A DNA stretch of 64,000 bases from Thalassospira sp. MCCC 1A03138. GTDB taxonomy: Bacteria; Pseudomonadota; Alphaproteobacteria; Rhodospirillales; Thalassospiraceae. The translations under genes were made by a program, and so were the position numbers. Below the pieces are notes generated by a model that saw nothing but the letters and a program-made list of their open reading frames with translations, searched no databases and was not told the origin of the DNA. Below are positions 1 to 8,725 of the stretch, piece after piece (position 1 is the first letter of the stretch; every line of letters starts with the position of its first letter). The stretch covers positions 91,265 to 155,264 of the forward strand of contig NZ_JFJY01000010.1 in the NCBI RefSeq assembly GCF_002115785.1, written 5' to 3'.

Positions 1-232
1 CGCGTTTCAAAAGCTGCTGTTTCAGGCCATAGGGGGCCCCAAGTGCCTTGACCCCGCCGAGACCGAACCGTTTGCTTTCATCCTTGATCCAGACGGTGCC
101 AAGACCCAGTTCGCGGGCCAGGCCAGTGGCGCGGATCAGCGGGCTTTGGCAGTATTCCGGCCAGGAGGATATCAGGTCGAAAGCCTGATAAATATCGTTG
201 CGCCCGGGATCAAGGGCGATGATGGACGTCAT
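1..232 (-). CDS. PLP-dependent enzyme, diaminopropionate ammonia-lyase-like (N-terminal part only)
   Basis: The first 77 codons of a minus-strand gene that runs off the left edge. The ATG at 232-230 is preceded by GGAGAAG at a good distance. The translation begins MTSIIALDPGRND and reaches WIKDESKRFGLGGVKALGA, which matches the region around the PLP-binding lysine of fold-type II enzymes. The KDESKRFGL stretch is typical of 2,3-diaminopropionate ammonia-lyase (DpaL/YgeX), which converts diaminopropionate to pyruvate and ammonia. Threonine or serine dehydratase-like relatives are the alternative. The C-terminal three quarters are outside the window, so completeness cannot be judged. It is divergent from the TAXI binding-protein gene. 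Confidence 0.75.
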   Translation of the reverse strand, partial: MTSIIALDPGRNDIYQAFDLISSWPEYCQSPLIRATGLARELGLGTVWIKDESKRFGLGGVKALGAPYGLKQQLLKR

Positions 233-491
233 CGTCTTCTCCGAAATCTGGCCGTGGTCCGGTTTTATATTATATGTCCCTGTGGTTTATGAGGGGCGTA
301 TGATGTTGCGTCAAACACAATCTGAATATCGACGTTTGGGCAGGATTGCCGTGAAGATGATTGTGTTAAATCGCTGAGAATAAGGGTATTAATTCATCTT
401 CGCTCTCGACGGGCTTCCCGATGATCCTTTAGGATGCGGGTAATGGTTCATCACTAACGATGAGTGAACGGTTTTGCGTTTTGAGCTCGGC

Positions 492-1757
492 ATGAGAATG
501 ATTGCGACCGGTATGCTGGCGATGCTGTTGTCAGCGGGGGCGACGGGTGCGTATGCGCAGGAAAACGGCACCGCTGCCGAGGACGCAAGTGCCGACATGT
601 CGCCGGTTGACGTGCTGCCGAGTATCGACGTCGACACATATGACGATGCCATCATCGACCCGGCAAAATCCAATCCCGATCTGATCAACGGCCTGATTTA
701 CAAGCCCGATGCCATTCCGTTGTCGCAATACCGCCGCCGGGCAAGTGACCCGGCCAGTCTGGCAGCGTTAAGCAATATCGATGTGATTGCCGGTGATGGC
801 CAGACGGAGCGATCCTATTACGCGGCGATTTACAGCGGCAGTACGAGTGGCGTGTATTTCAAGGTTGCCGCCCAGATTTGCGACATGATGAGCCGGACCT
901 TTGAACGCCATCGGGTGCATTGCGTACCATTGCGATCCCAGGGGGTCGGCAGCAATATCCGCCTGATGAAGGAAGGGCGGGTGCAGCTTGCCATCGTGCA
1001 GTCGAACAATAACTGGGAAGCGCAGAAGGGTATTGCGCCGATCCCCGGTGCGCGGTCGGTGATGTCGTTGCATGATGAAATGGGATTGCTGGTGGTGCGC
1101 AATGATTCCGATATTGAATCGATCGCTGATCTGCGCGGCAAACGCATCAATATCGGACCGGAAGGATCGGCATCGCGGGAATTGTGGCTTGAACTTCTGT
1201 CGCGATACAAATTGACGCTGGACGATCTTGATACCGTTTACGGCGTTGCGCAGGATTATAACGAGCTTGGCATCTGCGAGAATTATATCGATGCGTTCGG
1301 TCTTTGGATCGGGCATCCGGCGTCGCTGATCGAAGATACGCTTGGCTGCGGGGCGCGGGTTGTTGGCATGGGGGGGCCTTTGACCGATGAAATGGTCAAG
1401 GCAAACCAGTATTTCTTTAATCAGGTTTTGCCAGCAAAGACATATAGCGCGCAGGAAGAAGCGATTTCATCCTATGGCTTCAAGGCGTCGCTGATTGCGT
1501 ATGAACCGGCTGATCCGTATGTGGTGTACTGGATCACGCGGATCGTGCATGAAAATATCGACCGGATGAAGGAAATGTATCCGACATTCCGGAGTGTCGT
1601 TGCTGACGACATGTTCAAAAAGGGCAATTTCCTGCCGTTCCATAAGGGGGCAGCGTGTTATTGGGAAACCGATGCGCATGCCTGCGACTGGCAGCCCTAT
1701 TATCAGCAGGCCGACCCGAAAGGGCAGCGCAAATGGAATTATACCTATCAGCAATAA
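492..1757 (+). CDS. TAXI-family TRAP-type solute-binding protein (orphan)
   Basis: Predicted periplasmic solute-binding protein of about 421 residues. I chose the ATG at 492 because it gives a clean signal peptide (MRMIATGMLAMLLSAGATGAYA, cut before QE); a TTG at 474 in the same frame is possible. The core carries TAXI-type features: YSGSTSGVYFKVAAQ near residue 120, then LRSQGVGSNIRLM and LAIVQSNNNW, and LRGKRINIGPEGSASR further on. TAXI proteins deliver a carboxylic solute to a fused DctQM-type TRAP permease. No permease gene is adjacent, so the partner must be elsewhere or the protein serves sensing. About 100 residues precede the conserved core, longer than usual. The substrate cannot be told. 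Confidence 0.85.
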   Translation: MRMIATGMLAMLLSAGATGAYAQENGTAAEDASADMSPVDVLPSIDVDTYDDAIIDPAKSNPDLINGLIYKPDAIPLSQYRRRASDPASLAALSNIDVIAGDGQTERSYYAAIYSGSTSGVYFKVAAQICDMMSRTFERHRVHCVPLRSQGVGSNIRLMKEGRVQLAIVQSNNNWEAQKGIAPIPGARSVMSLHDEMGLLVVRNDSDIESIADLRGKRINIGPEGSASRELWLELLSRYKLTLDDLDTVYGVAQDYNELGICENYIDAFGLWIGHPASLIEDTLGCGARVVGMGGPLTDEMVKANQYFFNQVLPAKTYSAQEEAISSYGFKASLIAYEPADPYVVYWITRIVHENIDRMKEMYPTFRSVVADDMFKKGNFLPFHKGAACYWETDAHACDWQPYYQQADPKGQRKWNYTYQQ

Positions 1758-1766
1758 GCCGCGACA

Positions 1767-2438
1767 TTAAGCGGACGTAAGCGACGCCCAGCCGATGCGC
1801 GGGGCAGTTCCGCGGCCCGATGACTGGCAAAACTGGCCGATAAATCCGTCATCAAGCAATTTCCGGCAGGTCGCAAGATCGTCGCTGGCGCACCAGATGG
1901 CGGTATCAGGGGCGCGGTCGGATTTTGCATCCTGATCGGGGCCGATATCCCGTCGCAGCAAGAACCGGTTTCCGCCAAATTTTGCGATCAAGGCATGAAT
2001 GGCAAGGCCAGTTGATACGGTGCTGATCAGGCTTGGAAAATTGGTCGGGGCGACGGTGCTGAGCGCGATGGTGCGCCCGCATTTCCGGGCGATTTCGATG
2101 CGGTGTTCCACCATCCGGCGTTGCCACCCCTGTCCGCGCCATTTTGGATCAACGGCGACCCCGTCGATATGGGCGACCTGGCCCAGCAGATCGGGGGGCA
2201 GGTGATGGTCGGTGCCGAAATTGGGATCACCATCACGCGGCAATCCCAGCACGCAATAGGCCATCAGACGATCATCGTCAAAGACGCCAAAGATTTGCCC
2301 GCAGGCATCAAGATGATCGGCAAAGAACTGATCGGTTTCGGTGGCGGCATTGCCCGGCGGCAGATCGGCGATCACCCTGTGATGCAGGGCGATGATGGCC
2401 GGAAGGTGGGATGGATCAAGCCGGGTCAGGGTGCTCAT
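1767..2438 (-). CDS. GNAT-family N-acetyltransferase
   Basis: A 223-residue protein with the GNAT acetyl-CoA binding signature: VAVDPKWRGQGWQRRMVEHRIE (residues about 95-115) is the beta4-alpha3 motif with the R/Q-x-x-G-x-G/W pattern. It presumably acetylates an amine on a small molecule or a protein; the substrate is unknown. Its ATG overlaps the stop of the upstream binding-protein gene by 4 bases (ATGA). It is therefore the last gene of a translationally coupled operon beginning at 6245. Its 3' end converges on the TAXI gene with 9 bases between stops. Confidence 0.8.
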   Translation of the reverse strand: MSTLTRLDPSHLPAIIALHHRVIADLPPGNAATETDQFFADHLDACGQIFGVFDDDRLMAYCVLGLPRDGDPNFGTDHHLPPDLLGQVAHIDGVAVDPKWRGQGWQRRMVEHRIEIARKCGRTIALSTVAPTNFPSLISTVSTGLAIHALIAKFGGNRFLLRRDIGPDQDAKSDRAPDTAIWCASDDLATCRKLLDDGFIGQFCQSSGRGTAPRIGWASLTSA

Positions 2439-3451
2439 TCGATGACTTCCGCGTAATCAAGCAGCGACAGCGGCGGATAGAGTTTAAGCTTCCGCGCCGA
2501 TGACAGCCGGATCAGATAGGAAAACCGGTCAAGTGTTTCGACCGGTATATCGGCCGGCGATATGCCATCGATCAGGATCTGTTCGACCTTGCTGGCGGCA
2601 AGGCGGCCGACAAGTTCATAACGGCTGACAAGGCCCAGCATGGCGTGGCCGTCGCGGACTTCAAGTTCGGTCGCGCTAAAGGCGGCAAGCCCGTTGGCAA
2701 AACCGGCATCGGTCAGGGTATCGCGATAATTGCCGATGAAATTGTCCGGTCCGATATACAGGATGTCGGCCCCCTTTCTGGCGAGTTCGGCAACGGCAGG
2801 GGGAATGTCATCCTGTGAGGGTTCGCCATCGCTGCCGAGCGGAGCGGCCAGGACTTCGAAGCCCATTTCGCGGCCCAGTTCGGTCAGATCGGCGACGTTG
2901 GAAACGGAATTGTCTTCGCGGCTGTTATAGACCACACCGAGTTTGTCCATCGGGCGATAGGCACGGATGGCATTGATCTGGGCGGCAAGCGGGGCGATGT
3001 GGGTTGCCCCGGTGACATTGGGGCGGCTTTGGCCTGCAGGGGCAGCAATGCCGGTTTTCCATGGAGATGAAACCATCACATAAACCACCGGAAGGTCGGT
3101 AATGTTTTGCGCCGGATCGACGGCATCATATTTGCCGACCACGGCCGACGTGATCCCGGTGCCCCATGTGTAAACCAGATCGGGTGGGTCTTTGCGGATC
3201 TGATCAATGATGGCGGGCACGCGCGACAGATCACGCGCAACGTCATGAATGGTCAGATCGACGGGGATGTTGTTTTCGTCGAAATAGGCGCGAAATCCCT
3301 GTTCGACATTGGTTTCACCCCGCCAAAGGATCATGGCGATTTTAAGCGGGCCCGGTTGTGATTGTGCATATGCCGCCGGAGCAAAGATTGAGACGGCGAT
3401 GGCCACAAGAATGCCCAACAGACGAAAAGCGGGGAGAAGGGAAAAGGTCAT
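2435..3451 (-). CDS. ABC-type substrate-binding protein (TrpX-like / PF04392 family)
   Basis: 338 residues with an N-terminal signal peptide (LLGILVAIAVSIFAPAAYAQ). The mature protein starts with GPLKIAMILWRGETNVEQGF and contains VYTWGTGITSAVVG, DKLGVVYNSREDNSVSN and ADILYIGPDNFIGNYRDTL, the pattern of ABC_sub_bind proteins. These usually bind amino acids or related ligands for an ABC importer. No ABC permease or ATPase gene is nearby. Instead the gene sits, with 4-base ATGA overlaps on both sides, between a HAMP-containing MFS protein and an acetyltransferase. Delivery of a ligand signal to those membrane proteins is an inference from position only. Confidence 0.85.
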   Translation of the reverse strand: MTFSLLPAFRLLGILVAIAVSIFAPAAYAQSQPGPLKIAMILWRGETNVEQGFRAYFDENNIPVDLTIHDVARDLSRVPAIIDQIRKDPPDLVYTWGTGITSAVVGKYDAVDPAQNITDLPVVYVMVSSPWKTGIAAPAGQSRPNVTGATHIAPLAAQINAIRAYRPMDKLGVVYNSREDNSVSNVADLTELGREMGFEVLAAPLGSDGEPSQDDIPPAVAELARKGADILYIGPDNFIGNYRDTLTDAGFANGLAAFSATELEVRDGHAMLGLVSRYELVGRLAASKVEQILIDGISPADIPVETLDRFSYLIRLSSARKLKLYPPLSLLDYAEVIE

Positions 3452-5454
3452 TTCGTTCCTCCCTCGTTTTTCTGTTCTGCTGGCACATGGCCGATCAGAA
3501 GTTCAAAGCACAGAACCGAAACAGCAGCAAAGGCCCCGAAGATCAGAACCGCGTGCGTTGTTCCGACCAGAAGGGTCAGACCGGCGGCAAGCAACGGACC
3601 TGCAGCCCCGCCCAGCCGTTCGGCAAGACGCAGGACGGCAAGAACCGGGCCGGTGCCGTGATCCTTGGTGAAATCCTTGCTGAGTTTAAGGCTGGCGGAA
3701 AGCTGTGCGGGGATTGAGGTCGCCTGCGCCAGACCGAGCAGGGCGACGGCAACCGCAAACAGGGCATATTCCGGAAGCCAGCCCGCCAGCAATAACCCGG
3801 CAGCGGTCAACCCGCCGCCAATGCCGACCGCGCGGGTTTCGTTCTGGTTCTTGTCGGTCCATTTTGCCGCTGCCCAGCCGGTCAGGATCGCGACCAGCCC
3901 ATAAAGCATGATCACCCGCCCGGTTTCAGCCGTGGTTGCACCCGATTGCAGCAGGATCATCGGGGTCAGGTAATATAAAAAGCCGCTGAGGATCAGTTTG
4001 GCGGGAATGGCGGCGAACAGGATCAGGACCTGCAAACGGCGATTGCCGAGCATGGCGCGAAGGGCGGCACGTGTCGGGATCGGTGGCGGGGTTTTGCCGC
4101 GCACCATGTTATCCATCAGGAAGAAGGCCAGAAGGACTGCGAGGAACGCAATGGTCGCACCGGCGATAAAGGTCATGTCCGGGCCGAAATGGCCCGCAGC
4201 AATCCCGCCAATTGCCGGGCCGCAGATATCAGCCAGCATGATGCCGCTGACCATCATGGCAGTCCCCTGTGTGCGGTTGCTGTCATTGGTGGCATCAAGG
4301 ACATAGGACTGACAGGCGACAAAGGTGGTGGCGTAACCGATGCCCGACAATGCCCGCCACAGGACAAGATCCCAGATGCCAACAGCAAAGGCGGTGCCAA
4401 TCAGGCCAAGCGTCGCCAGAAACGCGCCGCACAGATACATGCGTAGTGACCCGACCTGTTCCTGAAACAGGCTGCAGATCGGCATGGCAAGGGCAACCAT
4501 CAGAAGATGAACCGCCATGACCACGCCAGCACCAAGCTGCCCATCAATGCTGTGGGATGTGACCTGGCTGAAGAAGGCGGGCATGATTGGCCGGGCCAGT
4601 TCTTCGGCAAGGACGAACATGAAGGCCAGCATGCGAACACCGATCAGCTTTACCTCGCGTTCGCGCTGGGGATGGGTTCCGACCTTTTTGGCGGTGGTGT
4701 TGATCAGGGAATTGATCCGTTCCATGAACTGGCCGATTTCGTCATGGGTGCTTTGGCCATGCAGCAGGGTAAATTTGCGGTCGCGCACATTGCCCAGAAC
4801 CTTGCGCGCGACCCTTACTGGCAGGGCGACATTGACGGTTAACACCAGCAACATCAGCTCGAACGACAGGGCGAGGGTTATGATGAAAATGATCGCAATG
4901 TCATAAAGATTATCCGTCACCGGGCGCATCAGGGCGGCACGGGCATGACCAAGGACAACTTCGATATCGTCATGCCCTTCGGCGCGGGGCAGGTTGAGGC
5001 GTGTCACGATATAGGCGGTATCGTTGCCCGACGGGGCCGTTAGAGCGGTGGCGATTTCATCCGATGGCAGGCCGCCCGCATGCAGGATGTCGCCCCCCAT
5101 GTCGGTGATGGCGGCAAAAACCAGATCGGGGTCGCCATCGCGAAGCTGATAGACGACGGCTTCGAAGCCGACAATCTCGCGGAGCGGAATGCCGAGCCGC
5201 AGGGCATTTTCGATTTTTTCGCCAAGAACCCGGGCTTCGATTTCGGCCTTTTCGCGGATTTCGGTTTGCAGATCAGCACGCGCCAGTTCGGCGGCCCGCC
5301 AAGAAATCCCGACCAAGGCAATGCAAAGCGAGATCGTGCTGAACAGCAGCAGAATCCAGATCGTGCCCTTGGGGAAAAGGCGGCTTCGGATATTGCCGCC
5401 ATGAGCAGGTGCGGGGGTATCGGTTTTGGTGTCGGGATTGGCAGAGAGGGTCAT
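3448..5454 (-). CDS. MFS permease with N-terminal sensor/HAMP module (fusion)
   Basis: A 668-residue membrane protein. Residues about 30-55 form a first transmembrane helix, 55-185 an extracytoplasmic domain, and about 188-212 a second helix. A HAMP-like segment follows (VARKVLGNVRDRKFTLLHG, then DEIGQFMERINSLINTT). From about residue 270 the protein is a major facilitator permease with about 12 helices, ending EQKNEGGTK. MFS proteins are normally about 400 residues, so the first 260 residues are an added sensory module like those of chemoreceptors and histidine kinases. The gene overlaps its neighbours by 4 bases at each end. The transported compound is unknown. The fusion suggests transport gated by, or reporting on, a periplasmic ligand. 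Confidence 0.75.
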   Translation of the reverse strand: MTLSANPDTKTDTPAPAHGGNIRSRLFPKGTIWILLLFSTISLCIALVGISWRAAELARADLQTEIREKAEIEARVLGEKIENALRLGIPLREIVGFEAVVYQLRDGDPDLVFAAITDMGGDILHAGGLPSDEIATALTAPSGNDTAYIVTRLNLPRAEGHDDIEVVLGHARAALMRPVTDNLYDIAIIFIITLALSFELMLLVLTVNVALPVRVARKVLGNVRDRKFTLLHGQSTHDEIGQFMERINSLINTTAKKVGTHPQREREVKLIGVRMLAFMFVLAEELARPIMPAFFSQVTSHSIDGQLGAGVVMAVHLLMVALAMPICSLFQEQVGSLRMYLCGAFLATLGLIGTAFAVGIWDLVLWRALSGIGYATTFVACQSYVLDATNDSNRTQGTAMMVSGIMLADICGPAIGGIAAGHFGPDMTFIAGATIAFLAVLLAFFLMDNMVRGKTPPPIPTRAALRAMLGNRRLQVLILFAAIPAKLILSGFLYYLTPMILLQSGATTAETGRVIMLYGLVAILTGWAAAKWTDKNQNETRAVGIGGGLTAAGLLLAGWLPEYALFAVAVALLGLAQATSIPAQLSASLKLSKDFTKDHGTGPVLAVLRLAERLGGAAGPLLAAGLTLLVGTTHAVLIFGAFAAVSVLCFELLIGHVPAEQKNEGGTK

Positions 5455-6245
5455 TTCAGGGGCTCCGCCGGGGTTTTTGATGTGCGTTCGGTGCCGTCAT
5501 TTTGAGTGTCGTGGGGCAACTGATCGCGGATTTCGCGGTACAGGGAAATCAGTTCGATTTCGCTTTGGGTCAGGACATCGCCATCATGGGGGCGGATATT
5601 GGGGGCCTTGCCCGCAACCGCGCGCGCCAGATCTTCGTGCAGTTCTTCGAAAACGCGATGGCGGCGGCGCATCAGAATGAACAGAACGCCAAAAATGGGG
5701 ATAATCATGCCCATGCCCAAGGCCGCCGATTTCCACATTTCGGAGAAGGCATTGGCAAGTTTGGCTTCGGAGGTTTCGGCGCTTGCCGTAATGACGACCT
5801 GCCCGGCGCATTGGCCGAGGCTGTCGCGCAGGACCTGTCCGGCGGTGGCGATGCCCGGTGTGAAATCGATCCACTGATCGTGGGCCTGTTGGGGGATTGC
5901 TGCGCCAGAGAGCGCTTGATCATCGGGGGAGCTGTCTGGCGATCGGTCGGCGTTGCTGATGATGGTGCCGTCACAATCAAGAACGGCAACATTGCGGATA
6001 TCATTGGACATATCCAGACGCCGGTTCAGGATTGGTTGCAGGTTTTCCATGTTTTCCAGCCGCAAGCCCAGATCGATACCAGCAAGGATATCCTGACTGG
6101 TTTCATTGAGAATCACGGTCATCCGCTGGGCCAGAAGGGTGTGCAGGGTCTGGTCGAATCGCAGATAGTTCAGGACCGTGGTCATGCTAAGTGCGCTTGC
6201 AAGCACAAGGAAAAGAGCCAGCCCGATCTTGGTAGACAGCTTCAA
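5451..6245 (-). CDS. Membrane-anchored sensor-like protein without an output domain
   Basis: 264 residues. The start is a TTG at 6245-6243 preceded by CCGGAGAC; no in-frame ATG fits better. Topology: a helix at about residues 7-27, an extracytoplasmic domain of about 130 residues (NVAVLDCDGTIISNADRSP, Cache-like in feel), a second helix (ALGMGMIIPIFGVLFILM), then a charged cytoplasmic tail with HAMP-like spacing. No kinase, cyclase or methyl-accepting domain follows. It is the first gene of the four-gene operon and shares its topology with the N-terminus of the MFS protein encoded next. The two may form a complex with the binding protein. No specific family name can be given. Confidence 0.6.
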   Translation of the reverse strand: MKLSTKIGLALFLVLASALSMTTVLNYLRFDQTLHTLLAQRMTVILNETSQDILAGIDLGLRLENMENLQPILNRRLDMSNDIRNVAVLDCDGTIISNADRSPDSSPDDQALSGAAIPQQAHDQWIDFTPGIATAGQVLRDSLGQCAGQVVITASAETSEAKLANAFSEMWKSAALGMGMIIPIFGVLFILMRRRHRVFEELHEDLARAVAGKAPNIRPHDGDVLTQSEIELISLYREIRDQLPHDTQNDGTERTSKTPAEPLK

Positions 6246-6440
6246 AACGTGTCTCCGGCGACATATATTTTCAAAACACAGTCCTGTTAAGCCGGTTATA
6301 TCCTCAGAAACCCGCTTTCACAAACCATATGGTTGATTGCATCGGGGGTTGGGTCAAGGCTGTATAAAACCTTGATTCGGTTTGCAGTGCCGATAGTTAG
6401 CGATTATGATTTGCCGCGGGACAATAAACCGGGGGACGTG

Positions 6441-6947
6441 ATGGGGGCTGAAACGCTTGAAGTGCTGAAACGGCGCAAACAGCACCGGCTTGCAAGTGGT
6501 GTTGTGCAACGCAATACCCTTTGGGCGGCCACGACCGGTTTTGTTCCGATCCCTGTTGTCGATTCTGCGGCCACGGTTGCCGTGCAGCTTAAAATGCTGG
6601 CGGAACTGAGCGATGTTTACGGTGTTGCGTTCAACAAAAGCAGCGGCAAATCCGTGATCGCAGCCTTAACGGCGTGCATTACCAGCAGCGTTTTGGGGCG
6701 GGCTCTTTTGGGGACGGGGATATTTGCCAATCTTGCCAAGGTGATGCCGGTTGTCGGATCGGCACTGAGCATCGTGACCATGCCGGGTTTCAATGCCGCA
6801 TTTACCTATGCGCTTGGTCGGGTTTTTCAGCAGCATTACGCCGCAGGCGGGACGATGGCGGATTTTGACGCCAAAAAGGCGGAGGCCGAGTTCCGCCAGA
6901 AATTCAAGGATGGCCTGAAATTCGATCAGGACGGGAAAACGGCGTGA
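6441..6947 (+). CDS. DUF697 (YcjF-like) membrane protein, first copy
   Basis: 168 residues from the ATG at 6441, preceded by GGGGGAC. The reading frame is open upstream to a TTG at 6333, but that start has no ribosome site. The central part has DUF697 traits: TTGFVPIPVVDSAATVAVQL, KMLAELSDVYGV, a glycine/alanine-rich hydrophobic stretch, and ALGRVFQQHYAAGGTMADFD near the C-terminus. Function in bacteria is unclear; relatives are inner-membrane proteins sometimes fused to GTPases. A clear paralogue lies at 8726-9286 on the far side of an SPFH gene, which suggests the proteins work together in the membrane. Confidence 0.75.
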   Translation: MGAETLEVLKRRKQHRLASGVVQRNTLWAATTGFVPIPVVDSAATVAVQLKMLAELSDVYGVAFNKSSGKSVIAALTACITSSVLGRALLGTGIFANLAKVMPVVGSALSIVTMPGFNAAFTYALGRVFQQHYAAGGTMADFDAKKAEAEFRQKFKDGLKFDQDGKTA

Positions 6948-6991
6948 AGAAGGCGTAATCGCGCAATAACAGGAATTCGGGTGGCGAAACG

Positions 6992-7189
6992 ATGCATTTG
7001 ATTTTGATTGTAATTTATCTATTGGCCTGCATTGTTTGCGGCATGCTGGGACGCCGGACATCATTCGGGTTTCTGGGGCATTTCCTGCTGGCGATTGTGA
7101 TTACCCCGATTGGCGATTTTCTGGTTCAGATCGTTGCGCGCCCGTCGCGGGAGCTTCGTGAAAAGCTTAAAGACCTTGATTATGATTAA
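6992..7189 (+). CDS. Small two-helix membrane protein
   Basis: 65 residues: MHLILIVIYLLACIVCGML forms one helix, then a short polar turn (GRRTSFG), a second hydrophobic segment (FLGHFLLAIVITPIGDFLVQIVA) and a charged tail (RPSRELREKLKDLDYD). AGGAATTCGGGTGG lies upstream. It sits 44 bases after the first DUF697 gene and 58 before the SPFH gene in the same direction, so it is probably part of that unit. I do not recognise the family. It resembles short superinfection/YqaE-like membrane proteins only in topology. Confidence 0.6.
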   Translation: MHLILIVIYLLACIVCGMLGRRTSFGFLGHFLLAIVITPIGDFLVQIVARPSRELREKLKDLDYD

Positions 7190-7247
7190 GATGATGACTG
7201 ACGGGCGATCAGCATACGTCACGATACACCCGACGACGAGATGATGA

Positions 7248-8624
7248 ATGGTTGATAGCGCGACAGTCGCACCCGGTGCACCAGACGAAAACGGAACCGC
7301 CCGCAAAAGAGGGCGATGGTCGATCTTTTGGCGGCGCTTTTTCATTAGTGCTGGCGTACGCCTGCGGCGGTTGCGCACGGCTTTTCTGATCGGTCTTCTG
7401 TTCCTGCTGGTCGCTATTTTCGCGTTGGCGCCACAGATTTTCATTACCGTGCCCGCCGGGCATGTTGCGGTAATGTGGTACCGGTTCTTTGGCGGTACGG
7501 TCATTGATAAAAGCTACGGCGAAGGTATTCACATGATCTTCCCGTGGGATGAAATGTATATCTATGACGCCCGCCTGCAGAATCAGGCGCGCGTTTATGA
7601 CACGATTTCATCGAACGGCCTGTCGATGGAAGTCGACATCGCGGTGCGTTATCGCATCAACCGCGAAGCGGTCGGGATGCTGCACAAGCTGGTCGGGCCG
7701 AATTATGCCGAAGTCCTTGTATATCCGGAAATCGGATCGCATGCGCGTGAACTGATTTCGCGGTACACCCCTGAACAGCTTTATACCGAAACCCGTGCCT
7801 TCATTCAGGCGGAAATCCTTGAACGCATGGTCAACGAACTTGGATCGTCGCTGGTCAATCAAAGCTTCCAGGGGCGGCTGGTGACGGTTGAAGACGTTCT
7901 GATCCGGTCCGTGACACTGCCGGAACGCGTGGCGGATGCGATTGAACGCAAGGCCGAACAGTATCAGGCGATGCTGGAATATGATTTCCGTCTGGCGCGC
8001 GAGGAAAAGGAAAAGCAGCGCAAGAAGATCGAGGCGGAAGGTATTCGGGAATTCCAGGATATCGTCGCCAAAACGATCACCGAGGAATATCTGCGCCTGC
8101 GCGGTATCGAAGCGACCATGACCCTTGCAACATCGAAAAACAGCAAGACGATCATCATTGGCGGCAAGGATGGCCTGCCCGTGATCCTCAATACCGCGGA
8201 TGCACCGACGGCCAGCACCCCGGATTCCGGTTCGGGGGCGGAGCTTGTGAACGATACGGCCGAAAGCCTGCCGAATGCCGGGGCGCTTAATGCACGGTCG
8301 CAGGAAATCGCGCCGCAAAATGCGATTTCGCCGGGCGTTCGCGCCCCGACCGATCCGTCGGACAAACGTGCGCGCCCCGGTGCGGCAAATTCGGCCACAC
8401 CGCCGGTAACACCCCCGATGAAGCCGACAGCCCCGACAGCGGGGGCGTCAGAGGATGTTTCAACGGCGGGTAAAACGGCCGGAGATGTTCTGAAATCGAT
8501 TGCCCCGGTGTTTGATCCGACCAGTGGTGACGGGGGTGGTGTTGTCAAACAGAGCGATATGGAACCTGCCGCGACACATGAGAGTGCGGGGCAGCCTGAA
8601 ATTTCAAAAACCGGTAGCAAATAA
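7248..8624 (+). CDS. SPFH/prohibitin-family membrane protein
   Basis: 458 residues. A transmembrane helix at about 45-68 follows a basic N-terminus. The SPFH (band 7) domain runs from about 70 to 260: ITVPAGHVAVMWYRFFGG, YGEGIHMIFPWDEMYIYDAR, MEVDIAVRYRINREAVGML. An alpha-helical, charged stretch (EKEKQRKKIEAEGIREFQ) follows. Residues about 310-458 are a low-complexity Pro/Ala/Thr/Ser-rich tail that looks disordered. Such proteins oligomerise and organise membrane microdomains or regulate membrane proteases. It lies between two DUF697 genes. A protein scaffold role is inferred; the partners are not known. Confidence 0.82.
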   Translation: MVDSATVAPGAPDENGTARKRGRWSIFWRRFFISAGVRLRRLRTAFLIGLLFLLVAIFALAPQIFITVPAGHVAVMWYRFFGGTVIDKSYGEGIHMIFPWDEMYIYDARLQNQARVYDTISSNGLSMEVDIAVRYRINREAVGMLHKLVGPNYAEVLVYPEIGSHARELISRYTPEQLYTETRAFIQAEILERMVNELGSSLVNQSFQGRLVTVEDVLIRSVTLPERVADAIERKAEQYQAMLEYDFRLAREEKEKQRKKIEAEGIREFQDIVAKTITEEYLRLRGIEATMTLATSKNSKTIIIGGKDGLPVILNTADAPTASTPDSGSGAELVNDTAESLPNAGALNARSQEIAPQNAISPGVRAPTDPSDKRARPGAANSATPPVTPPMKPTAPTAGASEDVSTAGKTAGDVLKSIAPVFDPTSGDGGGVVKQSDMEPAATHESAGQPEISKTGSK

Positions 8625-8725
8625 AGGGTGTTGCACGTTGCTACTTTGGGTTAGTTCAGGTAAAGTTGAAGAATAAATTTTGCGTGCAGATCATCAACCT
8701 GAAGGTAGACATTCAAGAGGCGATA

